Shown piece after piece: positions 32,278 through 44,310 of a stretch of 64,000 nucleotides of DNA. The stretch comes from Metaphire vulgaris (taxonomy: Eukaryota > Annelida > Clitellata > Crassiclitellata > Megascolecidae). The stretch is from NCBI GenBank assembly GCA_018105865.1, contig CM030837.1, positions 15,218,225 through 15,282,224 of the forward strand, read 5' to 3'. The position numbers and the translations under genes are program-made. The notes below the pieces were generated by a model that searched no databases, was not told the origin of the DNA, and worked only from the letters and a program-made list of their open reading frames with translations. Each line of letters starts with the position of its first letter. Within the stretch, counting starts at the first letter, position 1.

Positions 32278-32638
32278 TAGGGCTGCGCCGAGTAACTCGA
32301 GTAACGCGAGTACTGACTCCAAATTGAGTCGAGTAATTTTTTGAGTCGAGTACTCGCATAGAATAACTAAATAAAGAATAGAATAGATAAACAAAGAATA
32401 ACCAAAGAATTTCATTAAAATTTGACCTACCGTTTTGTGAATACACGCTTGAATATCCGAAGAAATTGATATGTAACTGTATCTAGTGTTCTGCTTTGGT
32501 TAAATGAGGGCCATGAGGCAAATAATACGCATTATGTGACGTGTAACGTTTGCAAATCATGTATTTCCGGTTTTGCGAGTAAAGGCTAAGCTACTCGACT
32601 CCTACTGACTCCTAAACTACTCGGTTAGCGCAGCCCTA
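32278..32638. mobile_element. hAT-type MITE, copy 2
   Basis: 361 bp with ends TAGGGCTGCGCCGAG and CGGTTAGCGCAGCCCTA, and a perfect 8-bp duplication GTCTCTTG at 32270-32277 and 32639-32646. The subterminal regions carry ACTCGAGTAACGCGAGTA-like repeats. Confidence 0.9.
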
Positions 32639-32684
32639 GTCTCTTGCCACGAAGTAAGTGAGTAAGTAAAACATCGTGAATTTA

Positions 32685-33730
32685 TCTAGTAAAGTAAAGT
32701 AAAATCTCGTGGATTTCTATAGCGCCTTGCAAAACAGCACAACAGTAGCTGCTTATTCTTAGGCGCTCAGCCTCTCTTAAAATAGCTATGGGGAAGGTAT
32801 GTTACCAGCCAGGCAATAGTCAAAGTCCAAAGGGCAGTGAGGCTAGGTTGTTACAGCTATATGGAGGATATGATTTTAGAAAAAGGAATGATTTAAGCTT
32901 AGACCTGAAGACTTGAGGAGATAATGCGGGAATGATAGGAAATGATGAATCATTTTATTGTTTGAAAGTGTCCAAGACTGCGGAGGGAAGCTAGGATCGA
33001 GTTCCAAAGTTCAGGTGAGGCGTATGAGAAGGCACGGTTGCAAATTTTCAGAGATGACTGATTGAGTGGGTGTGACAGAGTGAGGTAAGATGATGAACGT
33101 GTGGGTCGAGGAGGCTGAGGGGTTAATAGTGATCTAAGGTAGACAGGTTTTGATGACTGAAGTACGTGAGCTATGTACGTGTAGGCCTAAGTGTTATTAT
33201 CATATATTGGATACGTTCAGTTATTTTAAGCCAATGTAATGATTTTAGTATGGGTGAAATGTGGGAGAATTTAGGTGACTTAGTAACAGCACGAGCAAGT
33301 GCATTTTGTATTGATTGCAATTTGTTGATAGAGGCTTTGGGAAGGTTATAGTAGAGGGAGTTACAATAATCTAATTTGGAGTGGACTATTGAGGTGGCAA
33401 TTGTGGAAGCAGTTTTAGTATCTAGGCAAGGACGTATAGGCGGCGAAAGTCACGAATATGAACATATAGCAGGCTTTTGATAGTTGGGAGATTTAATTGT
33501 GATTCGAAGTTTAGATAAGAATCAAATTTGAATCCTAGATTTCTAGCAGTTGGAACAGGGATTATTGTGGTGTCAGAAGCCAAAACTAGTTTAGGATTGT
33601 CAATTTTTTTGAGTTGTTGGGGTAGTCCAATTAAAAGAAACTCTGTCTTAGAAGGGTTAAGAGCAAGCTTGGGGATTAGATGACATCCAAGCAGAGATTG
33701 ATGAGAATCCAGATTATGATTCGAATTATG
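32685..33730 (-). pseudogene. CR1/L2-like LINE, reverse-transcriptase C-terminal half
   Basis: On the - strand the sequence encodes, in order, NPSKTEFLLIGLPQQLKK, ARNLGFKFDSYLNFESQL, VHSKLDYCNSLYYNLPKA, then RAFSYASPELWNSILASLR. These are the thumb and C-terminal signatures of CR1/L2-type LINEs. Lesions break the frame. The 3' end is the family A tail, with GTAAAGTAAAGTAAAATCTC on the + strand. This is the longest family A copy here and identifies the other tails as LINE-derived. Confidence 0.8.
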
Positions 33731-33899
33731 AATCTATAGGCGCTTAGTTTAAATTTGAAATGGCTATAGCCAAAAGGTGGGGTTCAGTCAGGCTGCAGGC
33801 AAGGTCATTTTGCCCACAGGGTCATCCTGGTTTGGAGTTACAAATTTATGACTATGGAGGAAATAATTTTTTAGAGAGAAATGTTTTAAGTTTTGATAG

Positions 33900-34570
33900 T
33901 GTGACGAGCAGCGACCTAAATAGGACTCGTTTACTTACTTACTTGTCTAGGGGAAACTACTTTGGCACTAACTCGCACATTTTAACTGACAAAACTATTC
34001 TTCTTATAAAATCTCGCTTTAATCTTAATTAAACATTCAACTCTTCCGCCATAGCGGCTATCAATAGGCAGTGCTATATAACTCTAATCAATGTTTTAAA
34101 ACGTCCAGCGACAGCAACTATCTTAGCAACTAGTTACTAATATAAATAACAGCTGATAACAGCTTCCACACAAAATCAATGAAAATGAAACAAATGTGCC
34201 CTTGCACGAAAACCAATTCGATATACTAATTCACGAATATTAAGCGAACTGAAATCTCGGTTCAGATTTAAATAAAAGCAATTTAAACTAAAACAACGAA
34301 GAGCAGAAACGAATCGCTGCAATCGAACGTCCGCCTTCTTCTTCGGCCACCGTCGAACTCCTCTTCTTCGAAAAAGACGCACTTTCAAAACGTAACTGCC
34401 TTCAGCAACGGCTCTTTCGACCAATGACGCCCGTCGTCTCATCACGCCTTCTAATACGTGAATTCCTATTTGCTCACATAAACATAGAGCAAACATAATA
34501 AACTTCACATACAAACCTACCAACATTCCAATCATTTGCTATCTATGCTTCAATCTACCCCTTTATCACA
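33900..34570 (-). repeat. LTR (3' LTR in element orientation)
   Basis: It begins TGTGACGAGCAGCGACC and ends CCCTTTATCACA on the + strand, with the TG...CA termini expected of LTRs. It reads base for base like the copy at 39001-39671. Just inside it, the - strand TAGGGG is a short polypurine tract. Confidence 0.95.
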
Positions 34571-35069
34571 CCCCTAGCACTCGAGCCTACGTGGTGGATT
34601 ACCACGTCAACTCAGATGCAGTGGCAGTGACGACATCAAAAGGAAATTGCGAAGCAAACTTTGGCTTACACCAATTTCAACTTATCCAAAATGGAATTAA
34701 TATTACAAAGGAATAAAACAAGAACTAACCACTGAGAACAACTGCAAAAATTATGCTATCTAAGTGATTATATCACAAAACTATCCTAACTTAGCTTAAG
34801 CTACAGTAACACTTACATTCTATTTTTACTTCCAACACTTACTTACAACGCCTAACTAGTTCCTTATCCTACCTATTCTGATGGTCAACTTAACTCTATA
34901 GGACATCCATACATACTTAAGTATCAATAAAGTACAAGAGTAAATCAGTCTATGAGCAAAACTCATAATCATTAGATGCTGTATTAAGCATAACCTAAGA
35001 AACTCAGCAAAACTACTGCACTGTACTGAAAAAAAATATATAGGCTTCCTATCGGGTCTCAAGGGACTT

Positions 35070-35460
35070 ACATATCTCACACATGAGAATGTCTTTGGCA
35101 TTTCCCTAATTATGCGCTTCAAAGGGGCTTGACCCAACAATACTGGATCCTTGCGACCATAATCCTCTAAATTATAGACAACTGACTTTCCATCAGCTTC
35201 CACTGAGATGCTATGTTTAATCATGCAATCAACTGACAATTGGGTATGTTCCCCATTGACAACTTTTGTGTTGTCAGGACTTAGTCTATGTGGTGAAACA
35301 TATGCGGGTTGAGCATATTGTTTAAGCAAGATCTCATATGCGATAAGATCAGTCTGTCTAGGTTTATTGTTGAACATCTGTTCATGTTGCATAATCAGAG
35401 ATTTCAATTTCTCTGTTAGACCTGACCCCAAATGTTTTGCTTTGTCCAGTACCAGTTCTT
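35070..35460 (-). pseudogene. Retrotransposon reverse-transcriptase leader remnant
   Basis: The frame contains LKSLIMQHEQMFNNKPRQTD and PHRLSPDNTKVV, resembling the segment that precedes the catalytic palm in gypsy reverse transcriptases. The palm motifs (YxDD box) are absent. It is the last recognisable coding piece before the left LTR. Confidence 0.45.
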
Positions 35461-35659
35461 CAAAAAGAACACTGGACGTTCTCTGTTGTTTCTATTGCAT
35501 TGGCAGTTTCAAGTGGGTTTGTAACTGTGCATGCAACAGTTTTAACAAATTCTTGTTCACTTTCATTGTGAAACATTTTCTTTCTACCAACATGAAACTT
35601 CGAAAGATTTACATGCCACAACAGCATTTGTTTTTTCTTGACTGGGATGAAGTCAACGT

Positions 35660-36390
35660 AGTTCTGCCTGATTTCTGACATGACATCACTATCTGGGACT
35701 GTAATGAACTCCTTGGGCAAACAACACCGAACAGGAACATCTGTCAACATCTTACATACTATCTGTCCTGTATGCACGGGAATGGGAACTGCATCTGGGT
35801 AATGAGCACACAAGTCCATTTTTGTCAACAACCACCTGTTGCTTGACTTGCTGTACTCTGGAACTGATTCTACGACGTCTTTGGCAATATGATCAAACAC
35901 ATAGGTCATTCTTGGTAAGCCCTGAGATTGTTCAATGCTACCGTATTTACTTGCATTGAGTTTCTGGGATATATCGCATGTGCGTGCATATTCCTTAACA
36001 TCTTTGTTAATTGATTGCCAATAAAAATGTTTAATGATTTTTGTTTGATTTTGTGTATTTCTAGTTGTCCGGACGCCGGAATGTCATGTGACAATTCTAA
36101 AGACGCCTACGGATTTGCAATGGGGCAACGATCTGCAAAAGACCTAAATCCGCCTCCTGTGGACACTCAGATTCCACAAATCTTTGTACCAAAAGACCAT
36201 CATAAACACAGTATGAGATTTTATGCCCTGGAGTATCAAACAGGACAACTTCCTCAAATAACATCTTCAGACTCTCATCAGTCTGTTGCAACCTAACTAG
36301 GTCATCATGGGACAAAGACAACTCTTTCCCAATAAATTCATCACATGACCCACTTGGACGATTCAACAAACCACTTGGCCGATTCAACAT
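35660..36390 (-). pseudogene. Retrotransposon integrase remnant
   Basis: Contains a pre-integrase stretch (DDLVRLQQTDESLKMLFEE), an H2C2 zinc-binding region broken by a frameshift near 36040 in which the last Cys is replaced by Ser (RTCDISQ), and the start of the catalytic core (WLLTKMDLCAHYPDAVPIP) with the first Asp. The expected second Asp context is degraded (PKEFITVPDSD). It is not functional. Confidence 0.65.
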
Positions 36391-36510
36391 ACCACTTGGC
36401 GATTCAACATACCACTTGGCCGATTCAATAAACCACTTGGCCGATTCAACATACCACTTGGCGATTCAATAAACCACTTGGCCGATTCAACATACCACTT
36501 GAACCACCAA
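36343..36510. repeat. Tandem repeats inside the retrotransposon
   Basis: Imperfect tandem units built from CCACTTGGCCGATTCAACATA occur about six times, some with a shortened TTGGCGATTCAA. On the - strand they encode LNRPSG-like repeats in the protease-integrase spacer. Confidence 0.85.
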
Positions 36511-36792
36511 CCACACCATCATCCGAAAAACTATTTGGATGGTTAAACCTCCCTGAACCACCATCAACAACATCATTAGGAAAAACCTGTGGAACTACTG
36601 GGCGATTCAACCTCATGGAACCCCCACCAACAACAACATCATCAGAAAAACCATGTGGGTCCTGGACACCACTGGAGTCACACGACTCATCAAAAACAAC
36701 CTCCTCATCAACAGTACTTGGAGCTACATCATCAGCATCAACACACTGTGAATTTACAGTAGACCCCAATAAGTCTTCCTCAAACAGACTCT

Positions 36793-37170
36793 CTAAATTA
36801 AAATCAAAATTATAATAATCATCTGGATTATATGTGAAACCTCTGCTTTCTTATCTAATGAATCTTTCTCAAGATCAATTAATGATTTGATTTTAGCCCG
36901 AGTCACCACACACGAATCCATGAGTTCCTCATCAACTCGACAATCCACATCAGCTCCAATCAAAACATCAATCGAATGGGGCAATTGATCGATGAGACCA
37001 CACAACACTTCTCCACGATGAAAAACACAATCGAGATTCACCAACACCAAAGGAATTTGGATAACATCCCCAGTTATACCTTTGATCAAACGACATTCGC
37101 CTGTATCTTTGTATTCATCAGGATTTATTCGTTCTTTACTGATTAAAGTCTGCGATGAACCTGTGTCACT
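36793..37170 (-). pseudogene. Retrotransposon aspartic protease
   Basis: The - strand frame starts with the active-site motif DTGSSQTLIS (about 37168-37139) and ends with IDVLIGAD, the usual second hallmark of retroviral-type proteases. Gag ends in a different frame at 37143, next to a T7 run on the - strand (about 37172), so either programmed slippage or an indel separates gag from protease. Confidence 0.7.
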
Positions 37171-38601
37171 TTAAAAAAAGAAATAATTTGTCTTGTTTGT
37201 TTGTCTGCATTTACAATTGTAGCTTGGGAACAATAGGGTCTGAAACTGGTTGGTACTGTGTCCAAACTATGTGTAACTTGTTGCACAAAGTTTACGTTTG
37301 GACCAGCAAAATTTGAGCCTGGCTCAAAATTTGCCTTTTCATTTCTCTGTCGTTTTAAAGCAAAACATTGGTCTAGACCATGTCCATTCCTATGGCAGAA
37401 TGCACATTTCTGGGTTGAGGGCAGCCCATTTTTACCACTCCTGAAATTTGAGTTCCTCCCCTGTGTATTGGAATGTGGAAAATTTCTGAAATTGGCATTA
37501 TTTTCATCTGGCAATGTCTTAGAAGTGACATTTTGATTTAATTGATATCTCCAATTAGTGCAACTGTTGGCATTGTCTCTATCAGTGTTGTATCTATTTG
37601 ATTGGGTTGCATTGTGCTCATGTCTGTATGCATTTGGAGCAAACTTGTGTCTGTTGTATGTGTCACTGCTATTTGAATAATTTCTGTGAATAGCAACAAA
37701 CTGATCAGCAAATCTAGCTAATTCAACAAGTGAATTGGCTTGTTTGTCCATAAGCCAAGTTTTCAGAACATTATCATTTACTTTGTTCAAAAATTGTTCC
37801 ATTTTAAACAATTCTTTGATTTTTTCTGGGTCATCTTGAGCCTTATGACCAAGCAAAAATCTCTGAAAAGGCCAATTTAACCTAGTTGCAAAATGTGTAT
37901 ACGTTTCAGATTGGTCCTTGTTGAGCTGCCTGAACTTTAATCTATACGCTTCGGGAACTAATTGAAACATATTTAGGATGGCTTCTTTGATAAAGTCATA
38001 GTCTTGGACCTGCTCAGCAGTCAGTTCTACAAAGACTTTTAATATCTTACCACTTATCTGAGTTTGAAGCATAGCAGGCCATTTATTTTTCTCAATCTGA
38101 AGTTCAGCATTGTTCGTTCGAACAGAGTCAAGTAGGAGTCAATATCTGTACTCTCATTAAACCTAGGGAGTGCTTTCCTAGCATTTTCACTAGCTTTATC
38201 AGAACTACCTGCATTATTCCTATCACTATTTACTGACTCACTTTGCAAGGTCAACTTATGCAACTCAATCTTCTCATTGGACTGAATTTGAGCTTGTTGA
38301 ATTTGAGTTTGGGTCTGGGCATCAAGTTGAGCTTGCTGAAGCTGGGCATCAAGTTGAGCTTGCTGAATCTGGGCATCAAGTTGAGCTTTTTTTGGGTCTG
38401 GGCATCAAGTTCTAACTTACGCATCTCTAACTGTACCTCTAATTTCTTAAGGACAATGGCCTCAGATTCTATTGGAGTATGGTTGGGATTTTGAGAAGTC
38501 CTACTGCCAACACTCTCAATATCTGTCTGTCTGTCTTCACCCAATCCTGTCACACATAATTTAATCAGCTTTGCCCTCAATTGGTCCTTGTTACCCCTCA
38601 T
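37143..38601 (-). pseudogene. Retrotransposon gag
   Basis: Open - strand frames at 38601-38251, 38263-38054 and 38072-37143 together form a gag: an N-terminal coiled-coil with AQLDAQIQQ-type repeats (tandem about 24-bp DNA units at about 38300-38395), a capsid-like helical region, a Gln/Asn-rich stretch and a C-terminal zinc knuckle CAFCHRNGHGLDQC (CCHC). At least two frame changes interrupt it, one beside a T7 run near 38390. Confidence 0.75.
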
Positions 38602-38977
38602 TTCGACCCCTTTAAAAGCAAATTTTCCCTCAAGTCTTCTACATTCATAGATAAAATGTCTTCAACCGACCATGCATCAGGGAGTGCTGGTTTTTCCATA
38701 CTTAAAATTATGCAGAATATACAAATTCAATGCAAAACAACTAATCAAAACACACAGCAATATTCAACACAAAAGCAGTAATAATCAGTTTAAACTACTG
38801 ATACTACTTACAATGAACGGGGAGACAAAACTCAAACCCTATTTCACTCTTAAAATTCACTAGGCCTCCTCAATTAATTAAATAAAAGAGCCTAAAATTC
38901 TGCTTTTTCTTACTACACGGTGGAGCAGCGTCGCCCGCTTACCCTTGTGCGACGACAACTTACAACTAGATTCAACT

Positions 38978-38998
38978 CTACCGGACCTGAGCCTACCA
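38978..38998 (-). other. Candidate primer-binding site
   Basis: Two bases inside the right-hand (5') LTR, the - strand reads TGGTAGGCTCAGGTCC. The leading TGG pairs with a tRNA CCA end as expected. I could not assign the tRNA. Confidence 0.4.
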
Positions 38999-39000
38999 CA

Positions 39001-39671
39001 TGTGACGAGCAGCGACCTAAATAGGACTCGTTTACTTACTTACTTGTCTAGGGGAAACTACTTTGGCACTAACTCGCACATTTTAACTGACAAAACTATT
39101 CTTCTTATAAAATCTCGCTTTAATCTTAATTAAACATTCAACTCTTCCGCCATAGCGGCTATCAATAGGCAGTGCTATATAACTCTAATCAATGTTTTAA
39201 AACGTCCAGCGACAGCAACTATCTTAGCAACTAGTTACTAATATAAATAACAGCTGATAACAGCTTCCACACAAAATCAATGAAAATGAAACAAATGTGC
39301 CCTTGCACGAAAACCAATTCGATATACTAATTCACGAATATTAAGCGAACTGAAATCTCGGTTCAGATTTAAATAAAAGCAATTTAAACTAAAACAACGA
39401 AGAGCAGAAACGAATCGCTGCAATCGAACGTCCGCCTTCTTCTTCGGCCACCGTCGAACTCCTCTTCTTCGAAAAAGACGCACTTTCAAAACGTAACTGC
39501 CTTCAGCAACGGCTCTTTCGACCAATGACGCCCGTCGTCTCATCACGCCTTCTAATACGTGAATTCCTATTTGCTCACATAAACATAGAGCAAACATAAT
39601 AAACTTCACATACAAACCTACCAACATTCCAATCATTTGCTATCTATGCTTCAATCTACCCCTTTATCACA
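39001..39671 (-). repeat. LTR (5' LTR in element orientation)
   Basis: Second copy of the 671-bp LTR, with the same TGTGACGAGC start and TTTATCACA end. It is followed by ATAG, the target duplication. Confidence 0.95.
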
Positions 39672-39675
39672 ATAG

Positions 39676-40560
39676 AAAAACTCGAATCATAATTGAGAGT
39701 AAAAAGCAAGTGATTCTATACATGTCGTTATTTTTCGGATTTCTGTAGTAACATTCGGTTGAACAAAAGCGAATATAGTCAAATAAGGAAACCAAAAGTT
39801 AATAACAGTTGAAAGTTAAAATACATGTAGGCCTATTGAAAGAAAATAATGGCGCGACAGTATAATCTAAAAATCAAACCATTGTATAGAAGGTCTATCA
39901 TGCACCCCTGCTGAAAATTCGTTCCGACGGGCCTGGCTATGGAGGATTGGAGGAAATGATTTCAACATTTCAACCGTATTCGCTCCGAAAATTGCTGTAG
40001 GCCCTACTGTGAATTGTTTTCTTCCATGCGCTACGGTCTTCTGCTCTTTTTGTCGCCTGCTCTATAGTGAGTCAGTCCTGTCCATTCTTTCACGCTGTCT
40101 TCCAAATTTTTCTTGGTCTACCTCTTTTTCGTGATCTTGGTCTTGTATAATAATATTATTAAGAAAATTCTCAATTATATTGTTGACGGTTGAAAATGAT
40201 TTACAAATTAGCTTTTCTACAGGACTCTTTCGTATACAATCCCTATATTTGCCCTGTCCTGTGTACCGTACTAATTGTGACCAGCCGGTTGTTGTACGAG
40301 CAGGGCGCGATTTGCGGGGGAAGAGGGGAATCTCCTTCCACTGCGCAACTGCATCCCCCTACTGATACATCTCCCACCACTACATCCCCCACTGCTACAG
40401 TTTCTAACAATTACATCCACCCAGCTCGAAATATTCCCCCCACTGCTCCAGGTCACAAATCGCACCCTGTGTACGAGACGGAGGAGTTTCGAGGCACAGA
40501 GACGGAGTTCGTATAATTATAACAGTGCTAGATAAATAGTTCTAACTTTCAATCATATTT
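39676..40560. other. Intergenic region between the retrotransposon and TYMS promoter
   Basis: No gene is supported. About 40030-40150 carries, on the - strand, a LINE C-terminal-like phrase (GRPRKIWKTA). An open frame at 40190-40516 is Thr/Pro-rich without domains and is doubtful. Confidence 0.45.
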
Positions 40561-40581
40561 TAGTGTTAGTTCGTGTCAAGG

Positions 40582-40590
40582 TTTGGCGCC
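40582..40590 (+). promoter_or_regulatory. E2F-like site upstream of TYMS
   Basis: TTTGGCGCC fits the E2F/DP consensus TTTSGCGC. TYMS is a well-known S-phase E2F target in animals. The site lies about 1.29 kb before the TYMS ATG and just before a plausible 5' exon with donor CAG|GTGATT at 40672/40673. Promoter function is inferred. Confidence 0.5.
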
Positions 40591-40672
40591 AGTTTTAGTC
40601 AGTTGTAATTGTGTTTTGATGTTTATATGGGGAACGGTGCCTCACAGAGGATTGATTTTCAGGTGATTTCTG
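40591..40672 (+). other. TYMS: Possible non-coding first exon of TYMS
   Basis: The TYMS ATG is preceded by a good acceptor (TTTATTCAGTTTTGCAG, ending 41865), implying an upstream exon. The donor CAG|GTGATT at 40672/40673 is the best nearby partner and sits just past the E2F-like site. An ATG at 40627 opens MGNGASQRIDFQ up to that donor; spliced to 41866 it would read out of frame across the TYMS start. Transcription start unknown. Confidence 0.35.
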
Positions 40673-41138
40673 TTTATTACAACAATTTCTTAAATATGCA
40701 TTAGGATTTAAGGATTTTATGACGCGTTGCGTCGACTTGTGACCCGTTTAGCCCATGCGCCGTAGGTTGTTCTGCCGCCAACCTCTGACCTCTCTCTGCT
40801 TGATCTGGCTCTAACCAAGACCGCCTATATTTTGGTTAGAATATAATATAATCCAATTATTTGCAGCGATTTAGATGATTAGAGGCATTATGATAGTGGC
40901 GCCATAGAAGTTTATTAGGTGCATTAATGAACCTGGGAGAGCATGTTTTATCACGGGCATGGCGGTTTGTACGTCATGTAGTTGACCTATTACCTAAGGA
41001 AATCCGAGACCAAGCGACCATGGGCGTAAAATTCTATAGGCTGCTAGGCTGAGGCCCCACCCGTTTTGAGAGATTAGAAAGGTATAGTGGTTGCCTCCCT
41101 CGCATTTTTATCCAAGTTACCGGTAATGCCAATGCTAC

Positions 41139-41427
41139 AGACTTGACACTTTCAAACAATAAAATCTGAATCCTCATTTCCTATAATTCCTGCATTATCT
41201 CCTCAAGTCTTCAGGTCTAAGCTTAAATCCTTCCTTTTTCTAAAATCATATCCTCCATAGCTGTAACAACCTAGCCTCACTGCCCTTTGGATGTTGACTA
41301 TTGCCCGGCTGATTATATATCTTCCCCATAGCTATTTTAAGAAAGGCTGAGTGCCTAAGAATAAGCAGCTACTGTTGTGCTGCTCTCCAAGGCACTATAG
41401 AAATCCACGAGATTTTACTTTACTTTA
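41139..41427 (+). mobile_element. LINE 3' tail (family A)
   Basis: Contains CTTTCAAACAATAAAATCTG, CTCCTCAAGTCTTCAGGTC, AATAAGCAGCTACTGTTGTG and ends ATCCACGAGATTTTACTTTA. It matches the 25490, 32084 and 32685 copies. It lies in the presumed 5' UTR intron of TYMS. Confidence 0.75.
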
Positions 41428-41777
41428 CAGACTGCAGTATAAATAATGCCAGTGGACAAAAATCTGATGAGAAATGACCATGAGGGTGATAAGAGTGAAT
41501 TGGATGGAATATCTTTCATGCATGAATGACAATTGGATTACAATGAAAATATGCTAATGGAAGGCCAACAATAGAAGACTGACAGACCATAAAGACAGTT
41601 GGACAATGTAGATTAGCAATTTAGCATATGGAACAGGATGAAAATGATTCACACATTAGAAGATTGCCAGAAATCAAGGATACAGATTGAAGAAAATAGG
41701 TGGAAACATTTGATTTTTATGACTGGACATTGCTGAACAATGAACACTTACATACATACAGTTATATATTTTGTTGA

Positions 41778-42783
<1,006 letters not shown>

Positions 42784-42785
<2 letters not shown>

Positions 42786-42927
42786 ATACTTTCCTGTTCT
42801 ATTATAGTGCCATTTGTAATACTGTATCATTATTACTTTACTGTAAACATTTTTCAGATACTTTCCTGTTCTATTATAGTACCATTTGTAATACTGCACC
42901 ATTATTAATTTACTGTAAACATTCTCT
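42784..42927 (+). repeat. 72-bp tandem duplication in TYMS 3' UTR
   Basis: Two copies of a unit starting AGATACTTTCCTGTTCTATT (42784 and 42856) differ at a few positions. The first begins at the stop codon itself. Confidence 0.9.
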
Positions 42928-42958
42928 TTAAGTAGTGCAAGTAAATATTAATGTTAGT

Positions 42959-42964
42959 AATAAA
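42959..42964 (+). terminator. TYMS: TYMS poly(A) signal
   Basis: AATAAA lies 174 bases past the stop codon, just after the 3' UTR duplication. Confidence 0.6.
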
Positions 42965-44229
42965 GTTCAAAATATTTTCACGCACCTGATGAATTTAGTA
43001 AACTGAGTGTTCAATCCCATGTTGCCAAAATGAAATTAAAGGCCTAACTTTTTTTCTTATGCCAGATCTAAGTTACTCTTAGTTGTTTTTTAAAGTTGTT
43101 TGATAATTGGCCATAAATTAGATAGGAAGAGTAGGTGCTCAAAAGATGTACCAATTGACATACTGTACAGTGTTAACAAGCCACACAAACTTACAAAAGA
43201 TTACAAACAGCCAACCACATTTCACCATAGAATCAAGCCACTAAACTACTGGTATATTATCAACAATTAACTGCTGTAAAAAATAGAGCAAAAACACTGT
43301 TTTCAAGGGAGAAACATGAAATCTGTAGTGAATTTGCCAAGATGATTAACTCATTGCTGTATACTTGGCCTGACTCATATGGGACTTCTGTGAGCCTCAC
43401 CTGGGACTCGGATAGAGCCATGGTACCATAAATGCTTTTTGTACTTTAAAATATAAATACTGTATTGACTTTCAAAATTCAAATGAAAACATACGTTCAA
43501 AATATAAACATATGGCATTCAGATGTTGATGCAAATTTTAAAGATTTGACACAGTCTCGTCCATCAGTAAATCATACTTATAAATTTCTAAACACGATTT
43601 CAGAAAAGTGCAGTAAGCTAATTTTTAAAATGTAAAAACTGCTTTCCTTTACAAACTGGCCCTAAGCATTACCGGTACTGTACTGTATTAATAACTGATT
43701 TTCCATACAATCATAATTTTTATTATCAAAGTTTGAATGGTAATGGAGCAAATAATATCTAAAGATACAGCAGTAGAATATCAGAAATTAAATTATAATA
43801 TACTGTACAAGTGTACATACAGTACACTAAAACTGAATGGTAGATCCAAGGTTTATAATTTCTATATGTAAATTTAATTTAGGGTCTATATGATTTATAA
43901 GCAGCCACCTTGTTCCAATTATGCATACACATAAAAATATTAACTACATGTACAATATGTAAATTTTGTATGCCTGGCAGTTCAATGTCATGTTTCACAT
44001 TTTGTCAGTATAAAGAATTAAAGTATAAAAAAATTTGAATCACTAGTTTCTCACCAGGATCTTGAGACAGTCTTGACATTTGTCACTGAAAAAGAGTGTA
44101 ACAGACTACAGTTCAAAAAAAGATACAAGAAATACATAATCTTTTCCATAGAAATAGTTCCTAGCACTGAAAAGTCAACTTTCTCAACTAAAACCATGAG
44201 TGCACACTTCAATGTCAATGTCTACTGAA

Positions 44230-44230
<1 letters not shown>

Positions 44231-44309
<79 letters not shown>
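44231..44309. repeat. (TA)n/(CA)n microsatellite
   Basis: About 33 TA units followed by about six CA units. Confidence 0.95.

Positions 44310-44310
<1 letters not shown>

Larger units (their letters stand above)
31648..32650. other. FARSA upstream region, repeat-filled
   Basis: The FARSA start codon is only 45 bases from the first repeat (31693), so its promoter must be very short or overlap the element. The region holds two inverted copies of one hAT-type MITE (31693-32065 and 32278-32638) with a LINE family A tail between them. Confidence 0.5.
33900..39671 (-). mobile_element. Ty3/gypsy-type LTR retrotransposon, deleted, Gmr1-like order
   Basis: Two 671-bp direct LTRs (33900-34570 and 39001-39671) bound a 4.4-kb interior, and the insertion is flanked by the 4-bp duplication ATAG (33896-33899 and 39672-39675). 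The coding strand is -. In transcription order the interior holds gag with a zinc knuckle, an aspartic protease, a low-complexity/tandem-repeat spacer, integrase pieces, then a segment resembling the leader of a reverse transcriptase. The polymerase core and RNase H were not found. LTRs that read as identical indicate a very recent insertion, while the broken coding regions mean it moved using proteins from a relative. Integrase before reverse transcriptase in a gypsy-type element matches the deuterostome Gmr1-like group. Confidence 0.85.

Noticed and set aside
34176..34535. 119-codon - strand frame, repeated at 39277-39636
   Set aside because: It is inside the LTRs, Arg-rich, without domain signature, and appears twice only because the LTRs are duplicated.
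35367..36296. + strand open frames in the retrotransposon
   Set aside because: Opposite to the integrase/reverse-transcriptase remnants. The - strand carries the recognisable motifs.
40190..40516. 108-codon Thr/Pro-rich + strand frame with a hydrophobic start
   Set aside because: No recognised domain, overlapping alternative frames, no conserved motif. It could be a real small gene but cannot be supported.
44231..44309. Structured array such as CRISPR or satellite DNA
   Set aside because: Simple TA/CA microsatellite. No spaced repeats of CRISPR type were seen anywhere in the window.
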